64,000 nt of DNA from Hydrocarboniphaga effusa AP103 (GTDB lineage: Bacteria > Pseudomonadota > Gammaproteobacteria > Nevskiales > Nevskiaceae). The notes beneath the pieces were generated by a model. It searched no databases, had not been told where the DNA came from, and saw only the letters and a list, made by a program, of their open reading frames with translations. Positions 27,574 through 37,948 of this stretch are shown here, piece after piece (within the stretch, counting starts at the first letter, position 1; each line of letters starts with the position of its first letter). The stretch spans positions 2,026,882 to 2,090,881 of the forward strand of contig NZ_AKGD01000001.1 of assembly GCF_000271305.1 (NCBI RefSeq), given 5' to 3'. The translations under genes and the position numbers were made by a program.

Positions 27574-28497
27574 TCACCGTCCGGCCCCGGCCCGACGCGG
27601 CTCGCCCGGACGCAGTTCATGGATGAGCGCGACGAGCGCTCTCAAACCGGGCGGCAGGTGACGCCGGCCCGGGTAGTACAGCCGCAAGCCCGGAAACGGC
27701 GGACACCAGTCTTCGAGCACGCGGACCAGGCGGCCGGCGGCGAGATCGTCGGCGATATGCCACTCCGACAGGAACGCGAGCCCCGCGCCCGCGCAGGCCG
27801 CCGCGCGGATCGCCGGCATTTCGTTGAGCACCACGCGTCCGGGCGGATCGGCGAGCACGCTCTGGCCGCGGCGTTCGAGCTCCCAGCGATAGATGCCGCC
27901 GTGCGAGAGCCGCAGCCGGATGCTCTGGTGCTGCGCGAGATCGTCGGGCGTCCGCGGCCGGCCGTGCTCGGCGAAATACGCGGGCGAGCCGACGACGACG
28001 AGCCGCAGATCCGCGCTGATCGGCAGCGCGACCATGTCCTGCGGTACCGATTCGGCGAGCCGGATGCCGGCGTCGAACCCGTCGGCGACGATGTCGACGA
28101 GCCTCGGCTCGGTGACGATGTCGAGCCGCATCTGCGGATGGCGGCGCAGGAATTCGAGCAGCAGCGGCTCGAAGATCATCTGCACGGTTTCGCTCGGTGC
28201 GTTGATGCGCAGCGTGCCGGCCGGGGCTTCGGGCTGGCTGTGGATTTCCTCGGCCGCGCCGTGGATTTCGGCGAGCGCCGGGGCGATGCGCTGCACATAG
28301 CGCTGCCCGGCCTCGGTCAGCGCGACCGAGCGCGTGGTGCGGTTGAACAGCCGGGCCTGTAAACGTGCTTCGAGTCCGGCCACGGCCGCGCTGATCGCCG
28401 TCGTCGACATGCCGAGTTCCCGGGCCGCGGCGCGAAAGCTGCCGCGCCGGGCGACGGCGAGAACCGCTTCGAGCTCGGTGAAACCGGACCGGCGCAT
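27574..28497 (-). CDS. LysR-family transcriptional regulator
   Basis: A 307-aa LysR regulator. N-terminal winged helix-turn-helix: [41 protein letters not shown]. The effector-binding domain follows ([37 protein letters not shown]...), close to the group that includes aminoethoxyvinylglycine- and LeuO-type branch proteins without a certain ligand. It diverges from an aldehyde dehydrogenase 115 nt away, its probable target. A tandem 9-bp repeat lies directly ahead of its ATG. Confidence 0.9.
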   Translation of the reverse strand: MRRSGFTELEAVLAVARRGSFRAAARELGMSTTAISAAVAGLEARLQARLFNRTTRSVALTEAGQRYVQRIAPALAEIHGAAEEIHSQPEAPAGTLRINAPSETVQMIFEPLLLEFLRRHPQMRLDIVTEPRLVDIVADGFDAGIRLAESVPQDMVALPISADLRLVVVGSPAYFAEHGRPRTPDDLAQHQSIRLRLSHGGIYRWELERRGQSVLADPPGRVVLNEMPAIRAAACAGAGLAFLSEWHIADDLAAGRLVRVLEDWCPPFPGLRLYYPGRRHLPPGLRALVALIHELRPGEPRRAGAGR

Positions 28498-28498
28498 G

Positions 28499-28516
28499 GA
28501 GATTGTCGAGATTGTC
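28499..28516. repeat. Tandem 9-bp direct repeat at the LysR/ALDH divergence
   Basis: GAGATTGTC occurs twice in tandem (28499-28507 and 28508-28516), immediately upstream of the LysR start. This could be a LysR contact site or just a recent duplication; no other copy was noticed nearby. Confidence 0.5.
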
Positions 28517-28612
28517 CTGAAAGACGGGGCGGGCCGTGCATCATAAACCCGCTTATCCAAACGATCGGCCGCCACCAGACTGTTCTGCACGGTTTTCCAT
28601 CAGGAGATTTCC

Positions 28613-30049
<1,437 letters not shown>

Positions 30050-30110
30050 ATCGGCCGGGCCGGAGCGGTTCCTGCATCGTGGACGCCTTTCCACGCCCTG
30101 CAACAATTCG

Positions 30111-30515
30111 ATGACCACGCTTTCCTACAACACCGTGGGCCTGCTGTTTCCGGCCATTTCCCTGCTGATGCTGGCCTACACCAACCGCTTCCTCGGCCTC
30201 GCGAGCCTGGTGCGCGGTCTGATCGCCAAGCACCATGAGCAACCCAGCCACGCGCTGATGCGGCAGATCGACAGCCTGAGCCGGCGCCTGTCGCTGATCC
30301 GCCATACGCAGGCTTTGGGCGTGCTGAGCCTGATCTTCTGCGTCGCCAGCCTGTTCCTGCTGTTCCTGAGCATGGAGCTGCTCGCGCAGCTCGCGTTCGG
30401 CCTGGCGCTGCTGTGCATGCTCGCTTCGTTGCTGCTGTCGCTGCGCGAAATCCAGATGTCGGTCCGCGCGCTGCAGATCGAGGTCGAGGCGATACGCGGT
30501 GTCGCACTGCCGTAG
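30111..30515 (+). CDS. DUF2721-type membrane protein
   Basis: A 134-aa protein with three hydrophobic segments (about residues 8-30, 68-90 and 92-112). The family-like region is YTNRFLGLASLVRGLIAKHHEQP..RQIDSLSRRLSLIRHTQALGVLSLIFCVASLFLLFL, and the SLREIQMSVRALQIEVE tail fits DUF2721. Function unknown. Starts 61 nt after the aldehyde dehydrogenase; no close ribosome site of good quality. Confidence 0.8.
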   Translation: MTTLSYNTVGLLFPAISLLMLAYTNRFLGLASLVRGLIAKHHEQPSHALMRQIDSLSRRLSLIRHTQALGVLSLIFCVASLFLLFLSMELLAQLAFGLALLCMLASLLLSLREIQMSVRALQIEVEAIRGVALP

Positions 30516-30832
30516 CGCGCAATGTCGTCAGGGACGCGACAACTGTCGCGGCGTGGCGGGTCTCATCGCAAGCTGAACCGGGTCGCCGCTCGCGAATTTC
30601 GGTGGACGAGGACACCCAAGCTGCCCGATGCCGGAACGTCCGCCATAAAAAGGCCGCTGCCGGGATGGCCTGGGCTGTATGATTGAGGGTGGACGACGCC
30701 GCTGGCCGGGCATTGCGGCGTGGTCGTCGGCGGTCGCGCAAGCGCTTGTCCGCCATGCAGCGGCACATGCTGTACGGCGCAGGTCTGGTGGCCTGCGTAC
30801 TTCAGATACTCAACCCAAACGAGGCGACTTGC
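30516..30832. other. Intergenic spacer before the aldolase
   Basis: A 317-nt gap. It contains one perfect hairpin, CGCGACA-AC-TGTCGCG (30535-30550), 19 nt after the DUF2721 stop and possibly its terminator, although no T run follows. A TATGAT hexamer at 30678-30683 may be the -10 of the aldolase gene. Nothing else coding or structured was seen. Confidence 0.5.
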
Positions 30833-31720
30833 ATGCAGCATCAGGACATGTTGAAGAAAATCGCCAGCGGCAGCGGCTTCATCGCGGCGCTGGACCAGAG
30901 CGGTGGCTCCACGCCCAAGGCACTCAAGGGCTACGGCATCGAAGAAGGTGCATGGTCGACCGAAGAAGGGATGTACGACCTGATTCACCAGATGCGCTCG
31001 CGCATCATCACCTCGCCCGCCTTCACGGGTGACAAGGTGCTCGGCGCGATCCTGTTCGAGCGCACCATGGACGGCAGCATCAATGGCAAGCCGGTTCCGA
31101 CCGTGCTGATCGAGCGCGGCGTGGTGCCGTTCATCAAGATCGACAAGGGCCTGGAAGACGAAGCCAACGGCGTGCAGCTGCTCAAGCCGATGCCGACGCT
31201 CGATGCGCTGCTCAAGAAGTCGAAGGCGCTCGGCGTGTTCGGCACCAAGGAGCGCTCGGTGATCAACCTCGCCAATCGCGAAGGCATCGCCGCCGTGGTC
31301 AAGCAGCAGTTCGAAGTCGGCCAGCAGGTGCTCGCCGCCGGTCTCGTGCCGATCATCGAGCCCGAGGTCAACATCAAGAGCCCGGAGCGCGCCGCGGCCG
31401 ACCAGATCCTGCTCGAAGAGCTGATCAAGAACCTCGACAGCCTGCCGGGCACCGACAAGGTCATGCTCAAGCTCTCGCTGCCGACCAAGGCCGGCCTGTT
31501 CGAACCGCTGGTCAAGCATCCGCGCGTGCTGCGCGTGGTGGCGCTCTCGGGCGGCTTCAAGCGCCCGGAAGCCTGCGTCGAACTCGCCAAGAACCCGGGC
31601 ATCATCGCGAGCTTCTCGCGCGCGCTGCTCGAAGACCTGCGCCACCAGATGAGCGATGCGGAATTCAACGCCTCGCTGAAGTCGGCGATCGACGAGATTT
31701 ACGCGGCTTCGATCAAGTAA
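30833..31720 (+). CDS. Fructose-bisphosphate aldolase class I
   Basis: A 295-aa Schiff-base aldolase of the bacterial class I type, which splits fructose 1,6-bisphosphate. The N-terminus MLKKIASGSGFIAALDQSGGSTPKALKGYGI and the GAILFERTMDGSINGKPVP region match this family; PIIEPEVNIKSPER carries the acidic active-site region and MLKLSLPTKAGLFEPL holds the Schiff-base lysine. GAGG stands about 9 nt ahead of the ATG. An upstream ATG at 30683 would add 50 residues of no family similarity. Monocistronic with its own terminator. Confidence 0.92.
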   Translation: MQHQDMLKKIASGSGFIAALDQSGGSTPKALKGYGIEEGAWSTEEGMYDLIHQMRSRIITSPAFTGDKVLGAILFERTMDGSINGKPVPTVLIERGVVPFIKIDKGLEDEANGVQLLKPMPTLDALLKKSKALGVFGTKERSVINLANREGIAAVVKQQFEVGQQVLAAGLVPIIEPEVNIKSPERAAADQILLEELIKNLDSLPGTDKVMLKLSLPTKAGLFEPLVKHPRVLRVVALSGGFKRPEACVELAKNPGIIASFSRALLEDLRHQMSDAEFNASLKSAIDEIYAASIK

Positions 31721-31739
31721 GCCGTCAGGCTTTCAGTCG

Positions 31740-31778
31740 AAAAAAGGGTGGCGCGATCTGATCGCGCCACCCTTTTTT
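31740..31778 (+). terminator. Intrinsic terminator after the aldolase gene
   Basis: Stem AAAAAGGGTGGCGCGAT / ATCGCGCCACCCTTTTTT with a three-base loop and T-tract, 20 nt after the stop. It can also terminate the convergent gene on the minus strand. Confidence 0.95.
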
Positions 31779-31807
31779 ATGAGTAAGACGGCGCATCACG
31801 CCACGAC

Positions 31808-32983
31808 TTAGTGAGTGGAACCGTTGCTTTCAGGCTCGTCCACGACTGCTTCCAGCGTCGCATGGCGTGCCTCGACCCAGGGAATCAAACTCTGCAGCAG
31901 AGCGCTGATCTCTGGTGAGGAGTCCGGATGCAGGCGAACCTCGATGCGGGTTGTTTCGGCAGTCGGCGAACCGTACTTCTCTGAATAAGAGGCCGAGCCG
32001 AGCCAGTCCAGATAGTTCCGAAGTTTACGAAACAGACGAAATACCGAACGTGGATCGCTGTTCAGCGGAGAAGGGATGAGCATGACCGCAACGGTTCCGC
32101 CCTCCTTTTTTGCCGCATGAATATCGATTACGTCGGGATTGGGGATCGGGTGGCTTTCGTCGATGAGCCCAAGGTCCAGTGGCACCCAGCTGCCCGAGCG
32201 TTTCACGAATAAGTTGCGTGATAACGGGTATGCCTCGCGTTCAAACAGATACGACACTGCCGAACTGGCATAGAACACATCGGAAGGGCTCTCCGATGCC
32301 GACACGATTAGAGAGTCGCGATCCGGAATCCCGATCAGCGCTTCCCCTTCTACCGTAAGGCGATGGTCTGCGAGTAAATCATCGTCGAGCAACAGCGATG
32401 CTTCGAGGTTCCCGCCTGCGCCGAGCAGGTGTAGCCCGGAGTCGGACGTCACGCTGCGGTCGGTGGTTCGCCGTAGCAGATTGTGAACGCCGATCGATTC
32501 GAGTTCCGCTTCAGGTCGATCGAACGCGCGCACGTCGGAGCGATGCAAATACCGAATGCCCTGGCGAAAATCGGCAAGCACGACGATCAGCTCTTCGTTG
32601 TATGGCCGCCACCAGAGATCGAACTTCGCGCTCGCATCCATATCGCGCGTGGCTGCAATCTGGTCCTCGAGCCAGCTTTGCGACTTGATCATCGCGACCA
32701 GTGCTTCGAGCGCGCGCTCCGGGCTCAGCGTGTCCAGTTCGTCTGCGATAGCACCAAGCCAGCGATGGGCAATGTCGTCGAACGAACTGGGCGATTTGGA
32801 GAATTCTGTGTAGCCCCGTTCCAAGGCCAGTCTTACTTCGCCGCCATGCGGAAGCGCGACCACCAAGTCGAGATCGCCCGGCGATTCGATTCTCAGTTCA
32901 GGAAAGCGCTTGCGAATGGAGTCTGCGATCCGGTCGCGAAACTTCCGTCGGGCGGCGGCTGGATTCCAAAAAGCGAAGCGCAT
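31808..32983 (-). CDS. Hypothetical protein, DUF1444-like
   Basis: A protein of about 391 aa. The N-terminal FAFWNPAAARRKFRDRIADSIRKRFPELRIESPGDLDLVVALPHGGEVRLALERGY region and the GVHNLLRRTTD segment recall the DUF1444/YtpQ group, a family of unknown function. The match is from memory and moderate. No signal peptide or transmembrane helix. Base composition is visibly lower in GC than in neighbours, with more AT-ending codons, which suggests later acquisition. Start: ATG 32983, or another ATG two codons upstream at 32989. It is convergent with the aldolase and in the same direction as speA. Confidence 0.65.
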   Translation of the reverse strand: MRFAFWNPAAARRKFRDRIADSIRKRFPELRIESPGDLDLVVALPHGGEVRLALERGYTEFSKSPSSFDDIAHRWLGAIADELDTLSPERALEALVAMIKSQSWLEDQIAATRDMDASAKFDLWWRPYNEELIVVLADFRQGIRYLHRSDVRAFDRPEAELESIGVHNLLRRTTDRSVTSDSGLHLLGAGGNLEASLLLDDDLLADHRLTVEGEALIGIPDRDSLIVSASESPSDVFYASSAVSYLFEREAYPLSRNLFVKRSGSWVPLDLGLIDESHPIPNPDVIDIHAAKKEGGTVAVMLIPSPLNSDPRSVFRLFRKLRNYLDWLGSASYSEKYGSPTAETTRIEVRLHPDSSPEISALLQSLIPWVEARHATLEAVVDEPESNGSTH

Positions 32984-33048
32984 CGGCAAGCGACCTGAAA
33001 TCTACGGAGACGATGGTGCAGACGAGCATCGGAAGCCCTGGTGTCCAC

Positions 33049-34944
33049 TCAACTCAAATACGTATACCCCGAAAGCCCCGCCTCGAGTTCGGCCAGCAGC
33101 GCCGCGCGCTCGCTTGCGCTGACCGAGCTCAGGCCCGCGAACTTCTTGCGATAGCTCTGCGCGAGTTCCTCGGGCGCCAGGTGCACGTAGCGCAGCAGCT
33201 CGTCGGTGCGGTCGCCGTGTTCGGCGCCTTCGAGTCGCCAGCCTTCCGGCGCATTCGCGTCGAGCACCACGTTGACGGCGTTGGTGTCGCCGAACAGGTT
33301 GTGGATGTCGCCGAGAATTTCCTGGTACGCGCCGACCATGAAGATGCCGATCATGTACGGCTGGCCGTCTTCGAGTTCATGCAATGCGAGCGTCGGCGTC
33401 ACGCCTTCGCGATCGACGTAGCGATCGAGCCGGCCGTCGGAGTCGCAGGTGAGGTCGCACAAGCGCGCGCGAATGCCCGGGCGCTCGTCGAGGCGGTGGA
33501 TCGGCAGGATCGGAAACACCTGTTCGATCGCCCAGGCATCCGGCACCGACTGGAACACCGAGAAGTTGCAAAAGTATTTCGCGCTGAGTTTTTCGTTGAG
33601 CGAATCGATCGCCTCGCGCTGCGCGCGAATGCTCGGGTCGAGCTGCGGCTGCACCGCGCGGGCCACAGCGAAGTAGGCGCGCTCGGCCCAGGCGCGCTGC
33701 TTGAGCGTGAGCAGGCCTTCGGCGTAATGGCCCTGCGCTTCGGACAGAAAATGCACGGCGTCGTGCAGGCATTCGATCGGGCCGCGCGTGTCGATCTGCG
33801 AGAGCAGCGCGTAAAGCTCGTTGAGCGCGTCGGGCGCATCGGCTTCGGGCGCTTCGATCGCCGAGGTCGGCACCACTTCCTGATCGATCACCGAGGTCAC
33901 GAGCACCGCGTGATGCGCGGTCAGCGCGCGGCCGGATTCGGAAATGACGTTCGGCTCGGGCTCGCCGGCCTCGGCGCAGACTTCGCGCAAGGTGCGAAGA
34001 ATGTTGCGCGCGTATTCGCGCAGGCCGTAGTTCATCGAGCAATAGCTGCGCGAGCGCGTGCCTTCGTAGTCGACACCGAGGCCGCCGCCGACGTCGACGG
34101 TGTCGATCGGAGCGCCGAGACGGCGCAGCTCGACGTAGAAGCGCGCCGCCTCGCGCAGCCCACGCGCGATTTCCTGCACGTTGGCGACCTGCGAGCCGAG
34201 ATGGAAATGCACCATCTGCACGGCATCGATGTGGCCGGCCTCGCGCATCATTTCGAGCGCCTCGAGCACCTGCGGCGTGGCGAGGCCGAACTTGGCCTTT
34301 TCACCGCCCGTGTTCTGCTGCGTGCTCGCCGATTCCGAGGCCAGGCGCACGCGCAGGCCGATGATCGGCGCCACGTTCAGCGCCTTGGATTCGGCGATCA
34401 CGATCGGCAGCTCGGAGAGCTTTTCGACGACGATGTAAACCGTGTGGCCGAGCTTCTGCCCGATCAGTGCGCGGCGGATGTAGCCGCGATCCTTGTAGCC
34501 GTTGCAGACGATGATGCAGCCCGGCGGCGCCAGGCCCAGCACGGCGGCGAGTTCGGGCTTGCTGCCGGCTTCGAGGCCTGTGCGATCGCGGCCGTGACGG
34601 ACGATGGTCTTCACCACGTCGGCCTGCTGGTTGACCTTGATCGGATACACGGCGGTGTAGCGGCCGGTGTAGCCGAGATCGATGATCTCGTGCGCGAAGG
34701 CGCCGGTCAGCGCATCGACGCGGTCTTCGAGAATGTTGTTGAAGCGCACGAGTACCGGCAGCTCCAGGCCTTCGAGCGGCAGGCGACGGGCGATTTCGTG
34801 CAGGTTCACGGCCGTCGAATCGGCCTCGCGGAACGGGCGAACCAGCAGGTCGCCGCCGTCGCTGACGTCGAAATAACCCTCGCCCCATTGCGGCAGGTTG
34901 TAGAGCTCGCGGGCGCGGGCGGCGGACCAGGGGGCTTGTTTCAT
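33049..34944 (-). CDS. speA: Biosynthetic arginine decarboxylase
   Basis: PLP-dependent decarboxylase that converts arginine to agmatine, the first step of a putrescine route. 631 aa. The PLP lysine lies in YTAVYPIKVNQQADVV. The HFHLGSQ motif, VDVGGGLGVDYEG and VISESGRALTAHHAVLV follow. The C-terminal region (PILPIHRLDERPGIRARLCDLTCDSDG) is the usual SpeA dimer and metal-binding part. Start ATG 34944 (MKQAPWSAARARELYN); the longer upstream frame is open but reads into speE antisense and has no homologous residues. Divergent from speE with a 132-nt gap. Confidence 0.95.
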   Translation of the reverse strand: MKQAPWSAARARELYNLPQWGEGYFDVSDGGDLLVRPFREADSTAVNLHEIARRLPLEGLELPVLVRFNNILEDRVDALTGAFAHEIIDLGYTGRYTAVYPIKVNQQADVVKTIVRHGRDRTGLEAGSKPELAAVLGLAPPGCIIVCNGYKDRGYIRRALIGQKLGHTVYIVVEKLSELPIVIAESKALNVAPIIGLRVRLASESASTQQNTGGEKAKFGLATPQVLEALEMMREAGHIDAVQMVHFHLGSQVANVQEIARGLREAARFYVELRRLGAPIDTVDVGGGLGVDYEGTRSRSYCSMNYGLREYARNILRTLREVCAEAGEPEPNVISESGRALTAHHAVLVTSVIDQEVVPTSAIEAPEADAPDALNELYALLSQIDTRGPIECLHDAVHFLSEAQGHYAEGLLTLKQRAWAERAYFAVARAVQPQLDPSIRAQREAIDSLNEKLSAKYFCNFSVFQSVPDAWAIEQVFPILPIHRLDERPGIRARLCDLTCDSDGRLDRYVDREGVTPTLALHELEDGQPYMIGIFMVGAYQEILGDIHNLFGDTNAVNVVLDANAPEGWRLEGAEHGDRTDELLRYVHLAPEELAQSYRKKFAGLSSVSASERAALLAELEAGLSGYTYLS

Positions 34945-35034
34945 CGTGACGATCGGGCCTCGGGCGGACGGCGGAAGGTTTTGCGGGGCGCGCATTGTCG
35001 CAGCAATGTCACCCGGGGGCAGCGGGCCAGCCTT

Positions 35035-35040
35035 TATACT
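35035..35040 (+). promoter_or_regulatory. Putative -10 element of speE
   Basis: TATACT in CCTTTATACTCGCGC, 37 nt ahead of the speE ATG; five of six match the -10 consensus. No clear -35 was seen. Short leader. Confidence 0.5.
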
Positions 35041-35076
35041 CGCGCCCTCTTTACGTTGCGTGATGGAGTTTTTGGC

Positions 35077-35931
35077 ATGGCATTGGACAAGTCCTGGTTC
35101 ACCGAGCCGGTTGAAGCCACCGGCACCGCGTTCTCGCTCAAGCTCGGCGAGAAGCTGCACGAGGAACAGACCCCGTACCAGAAGATCGAGATCTTCAAGA
35201 CCGAGAGCTTCGGCTACCTGATGACCATCGACGGCTGCACGATGGTGTCGACGCGCGACAACTTCCTGTACCACGAGATGATGTCGCACGTGGCGCTGAA
35301 CTCGCACCCGAACCCGAAGAACGTCGTGGTCGTGGGCGGCGGCGATTGCGGCACCCTGCGCGAAGTGCTCAAGCATCCGGAAGTCACCCAGGCTACGCAG
35401 GTCGAGATCGACGAGCGCGTGACGCGCCTGGCCGAGCAGTATTTCCCCGAGCTCTGCACGGCCAACGACGATCCGCGCGCGACGCTGTTCTTCGGCGACG
35501 GCATCCAGTGGATGAAGGACGCGGCGCCGGAATCGATCGACCTCATCATCATCGACTCGACCGACCCGGTCGGCCCGGCCGAAGGCCTGTTCGGCCGCCG
35601 CTTCTACCTCGATTGCATCAAGGCGCTGAAGCCCGACGGCATGCTCGTGCAGCAGTCGGAATCACCGCTGCTGCACCTGGAGCTGATCAAGGAAATGCAC
35701 GAGACCATGCGCGTCGCCGGCTTCGCGCAGACGCATCTGTTCCACTTCCCGCAGCCGCTGTATCCGTCGGGCTGGTGGTCGGGCTCGATCGCGAGCAAGT
35801 CGTCGGCCCCGCTCGTCGAGCGCCTCGATGCCGCCGCGATCGCCAAACTCGACACGCAGTACTACAACGCCGCGATCCACCGCGGCGCGTTCGCGGTGCC
35901 GAACTACGTCGCCAAGGCGATCGGCCAATAA
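35077..35931 (+). CDS. speE: Polyamine aminopropyltransferase (spermidine synthase)
   Basis: Transfers the aminopropyl group of decarboxylated SAM to putrescine, giving spermidine. 284 aa. Family motifs: YQKIEIFKTESFGYLMTIDGCTMVSTRDNFLYHEMMSHVAL, VVVVGGGDCGTLREVLKHPEV (SAM-type binding), VEIDERV, DLIIIDSTDPVGPAEGLF, and LYPSGWWSGSIASK. ATG 35077 has no competitor. Divergent from speA, so the two steps of polyamine synthesis are paired. speB, speC and speD are not in this window. Confidence 0.95.
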   Translation: MALDKSWFTEPVEATGTAFSLKLGEKLHEEQTPYQKIEIFKTESFGYLMTIDGCTMVSTRDNFLYHEMMSHVALNSHPNPKNVVVVGGGDCGTLREVLKHPEVTQATQVEIDERVTRLAEQYFPELCTANDDPRATLFFGDGIQWMKDAAPESIDLIIIDSTDPVGPAEGLFGRRFYLDCIKALKPDGMLVQQSESPLLHLELIKEMHETMRVAGFAQTHLFHFPQPLYPSGWWSGSIASKSSAPLVERLDAAAIAKLDTQYYNAAIHRGAFAVPNYVAKAIGQ

Positions 35932-35936
35932 GCCGT

Positions 35937-36008
35937 CCTGCCCGCGCGGGCGGGCATCCAGGCTTTCGGGGCGGCGTTGAAACTGGAGCCCCGCATTCGC
36001 GGGAATGA
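35937..36008. repeat. Degenerate palindromic element (CCCGCGCGGGCGGGCAT ... CGCATTCGCGGGAATG)
   Basis: The spacer between speE and the DUF4124 gene holds TGCCCGCGCGGGCGGGCATCCAGG and, inverted, CTGGAGCCCCGCATTCGCGGGAATG. It is a decayed relative of the clearer element at 49811-49879. Confidence 0.5.
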
Positions 36009-36017
36009 CGGCATCGC

Positions 36018-36449
36018 TCAGGGCGTCCTGCCCTGGGCGTAGAGCTCACGAGCGGCGTCGGGCGCGCAGTACAGCCGGGCGTCGCGCCGGGTTTCGGCGA
36101 TCGCCAGGCCCGTTTGCATGCTCGACATCGCATAGACCTGGCCATCCGGATCGCGGCCGAACAGCTGCGTGGCCGAGCGATACGCCTGCAGCCGCGCGCC
36201 GAGCTCGGTGCAGCGCGCGGTGACCCGCTGCGCGTAATCGGCCGGCACCGATGAAGTCGCCCAATCCGGCGCGGCGGCGATCACGCGCTGGTCGATGACC
36301 TGGCGCGTGACCAGCTGACCCGTGACGCTGCGATCGTCGTAATGCGTCTGCCCCTTCGCATCGACCCATTTGTAGACGCCCGCGTTGGCGGCCGGCACGG
36401 CCAGCGCGAGCAGCGCGACGAACAGCCGGTGGCGGGGACTTGGACGCAT
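36018..36449 (-). CDS. DUF4124 envelope protein
   Basis: A 143-aa protein with a signal peptide (residues 1-24, ALAVPAANA) followed at once by the DUF4124 motif GVYKWVDAKGQTHYDDRS, known from many secreted proteins of this order. The rest is unassigned, with a single late Cys pair-like TARCTEL and ARLYCAPD. Expected to be periplasmic. Function unknown. It faces the divergent 36578 gene with 128 nt between the starts. Confidence 0.78.
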   Translation of the reverse strand: MRPSPRHRLFVALLALAVPAANAGVYKWVDAKGQTHYDDRSVTGQLVTRQVIDQRVIAAAPDWATSSVPADYAQRVTARCTELGARLQAYRSATQLFGRDPDGQVYAMSSMQTGLAIAETRRDARLYCAPDAARELYAQGRTP

Positions 36450-36543
36450 GATGCTCCGAGTGTGGCGGCAGGCGGGTTGGCCGCCGGTCGGGCCTGGACG
36501 AGCGGACGATCCGCGACGATGACCGGAACGCAGCGCCCGATCC

Positions 36544-36549
36544 TACAAT
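36544..36549 (+). promoter_or_regulatory. Putative -10 element of the 36578 gene
   Basis: TACAAT 29 nt ahead of the GTG start, within CCTACAATCG, so a leader of about 20-22 nt. No -35 hexamer is evident. Confidence 0.45.
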
Positions 36550-36577
36550 CGTCCGCAGTTCTCCGCCGGAGCGGTCC

Positions 36578-37498
36578 GTGAGCCTGGGTGCCTTGCTGAT
36601 GCGACTGCTGTTGCTCGCGGGCATCGCCGCCGGTGCGGCCCAATGGTGGCTGCTGCAGCGCGCCGAATTCGTCGCCCAGCAGATCGCCGCCCAATGGCAG
36701 GGCTACGGCCGGCTGCATTACGAGCGCATCTGGGTCTGGCTCTGGGGCAGCGGCTCGGTACGAAACCTCAGCTTCGAACCGACCGGCCTCACGCAAGCCG
36801 CGCTCGGAACGCCGCTCGGCTATCGGCTCAGCATCGGACGCGTCGACTTCGATCGCCCGAGCTTCGGCGAGGACGGCAGCCTGGCCGAGCTACGCCTGCG
36901 CTATACCGATCTCGTGTTGCCGATGCAGGACGCCTATCGCCTGCGCGGTCGCCAGGCGCCGCCGGCGCTCGCCGCGCTCGGCTACGACGCGCTGCATCTG
37001 CACGGCCGGCTGCATTGGCAGCAGGTCGCTGCTTCCAGTCTGCTGCTGCTCGATGGCGACGCGCAGGGCGCCGATTTCGCCGATCTGCGTTTCGGCCTGC
37101 AGCTCGACGCGACCGTGAGCCAGCTACAGCGGGCTCCGGACCAGATCGGCCTGCGCAAGCTGAATCTGGAGATCGAGGATCGCGGCCTGATGCCGCGCTA
37201 CCGGCAGTATTGGGCGACGAAACTGCAGCTGACGCCCGAGGCGACCGCTCAGGCGCTGATCGCCGAGCTCGACCGCCGGGCGACGCGCGAACGATGGAAA
37301 TGGGATGAGGCGTCCAGTGCGGCGCTACGCGCTTTCATCCGCGATCCGCGGCGCGCGGCGATCGATCTCGATCCGCCCGGCGACGACGTGATTCTGAAGA
37401 ATCTCTCGCTCTACCGGGTCGGCGACTGGCCGCAGTTGCTGGGCCTTCGCTTCCGCCTGCTGGAGCAGGCACCGGAGCCCGCGCCGGGCTCCGGCTGA
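36578..37498 (+). CDS. Membrane-anchored protein of unknown function
   Basis: A 306-aa protein with one N-terminal transmembrane segment (about residues 4-24), a long soluble region and a proline-rich tail ending EPAPGSG. Repeated beta-like segments (LSFEPTGL, LSIGRVDFDRPSF, LRLRYTDLVLP, LDLHGRLHW-like) recall envelope proteins of the AsmA/DUF945 kind, but I cannot assign a family. The start is GTG 36578, with an alternative ATG at 36599 that would keep the hydrophobic segment. Acts probably in the periplasm. Confidence 0.65.
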   Translation: MSLGALLMRLLLLAGIAAGAAQWWLLQRAEFVAQQIAAQWQGYGRLHYERIWVWLWGSGSVRNLSFEPTGLTQAALGTPLGYRLSIGRVDFDRPSFGEDGSLAELRLRYTDLVLPMQDAYRLRGRQAPPALAALGYDALHLHGRLHWQQVAASSLLLLDGDAQGADFADLRFGLQLDATVSQLQRAPDQIGLRKLNLEIEDRGLMPRYRQYWATKLQLTPEATAQALIAELDRRATRERWKWDEASSAALRAFIRDPRRAAIDLDPPGDDVILKNLSLYRVGDWPQLLGLRFRLLEQAPEPAPGSG

Positions 37499-37508
37499 AA
37501 CCCTGCGG

Positions 37509-37904
<396 letters not shown>

Positions 37905-37948
37905 TTAAGTAGAAGTCCGCATTACTGCGAGCGCGACGCTGGCCCCGA

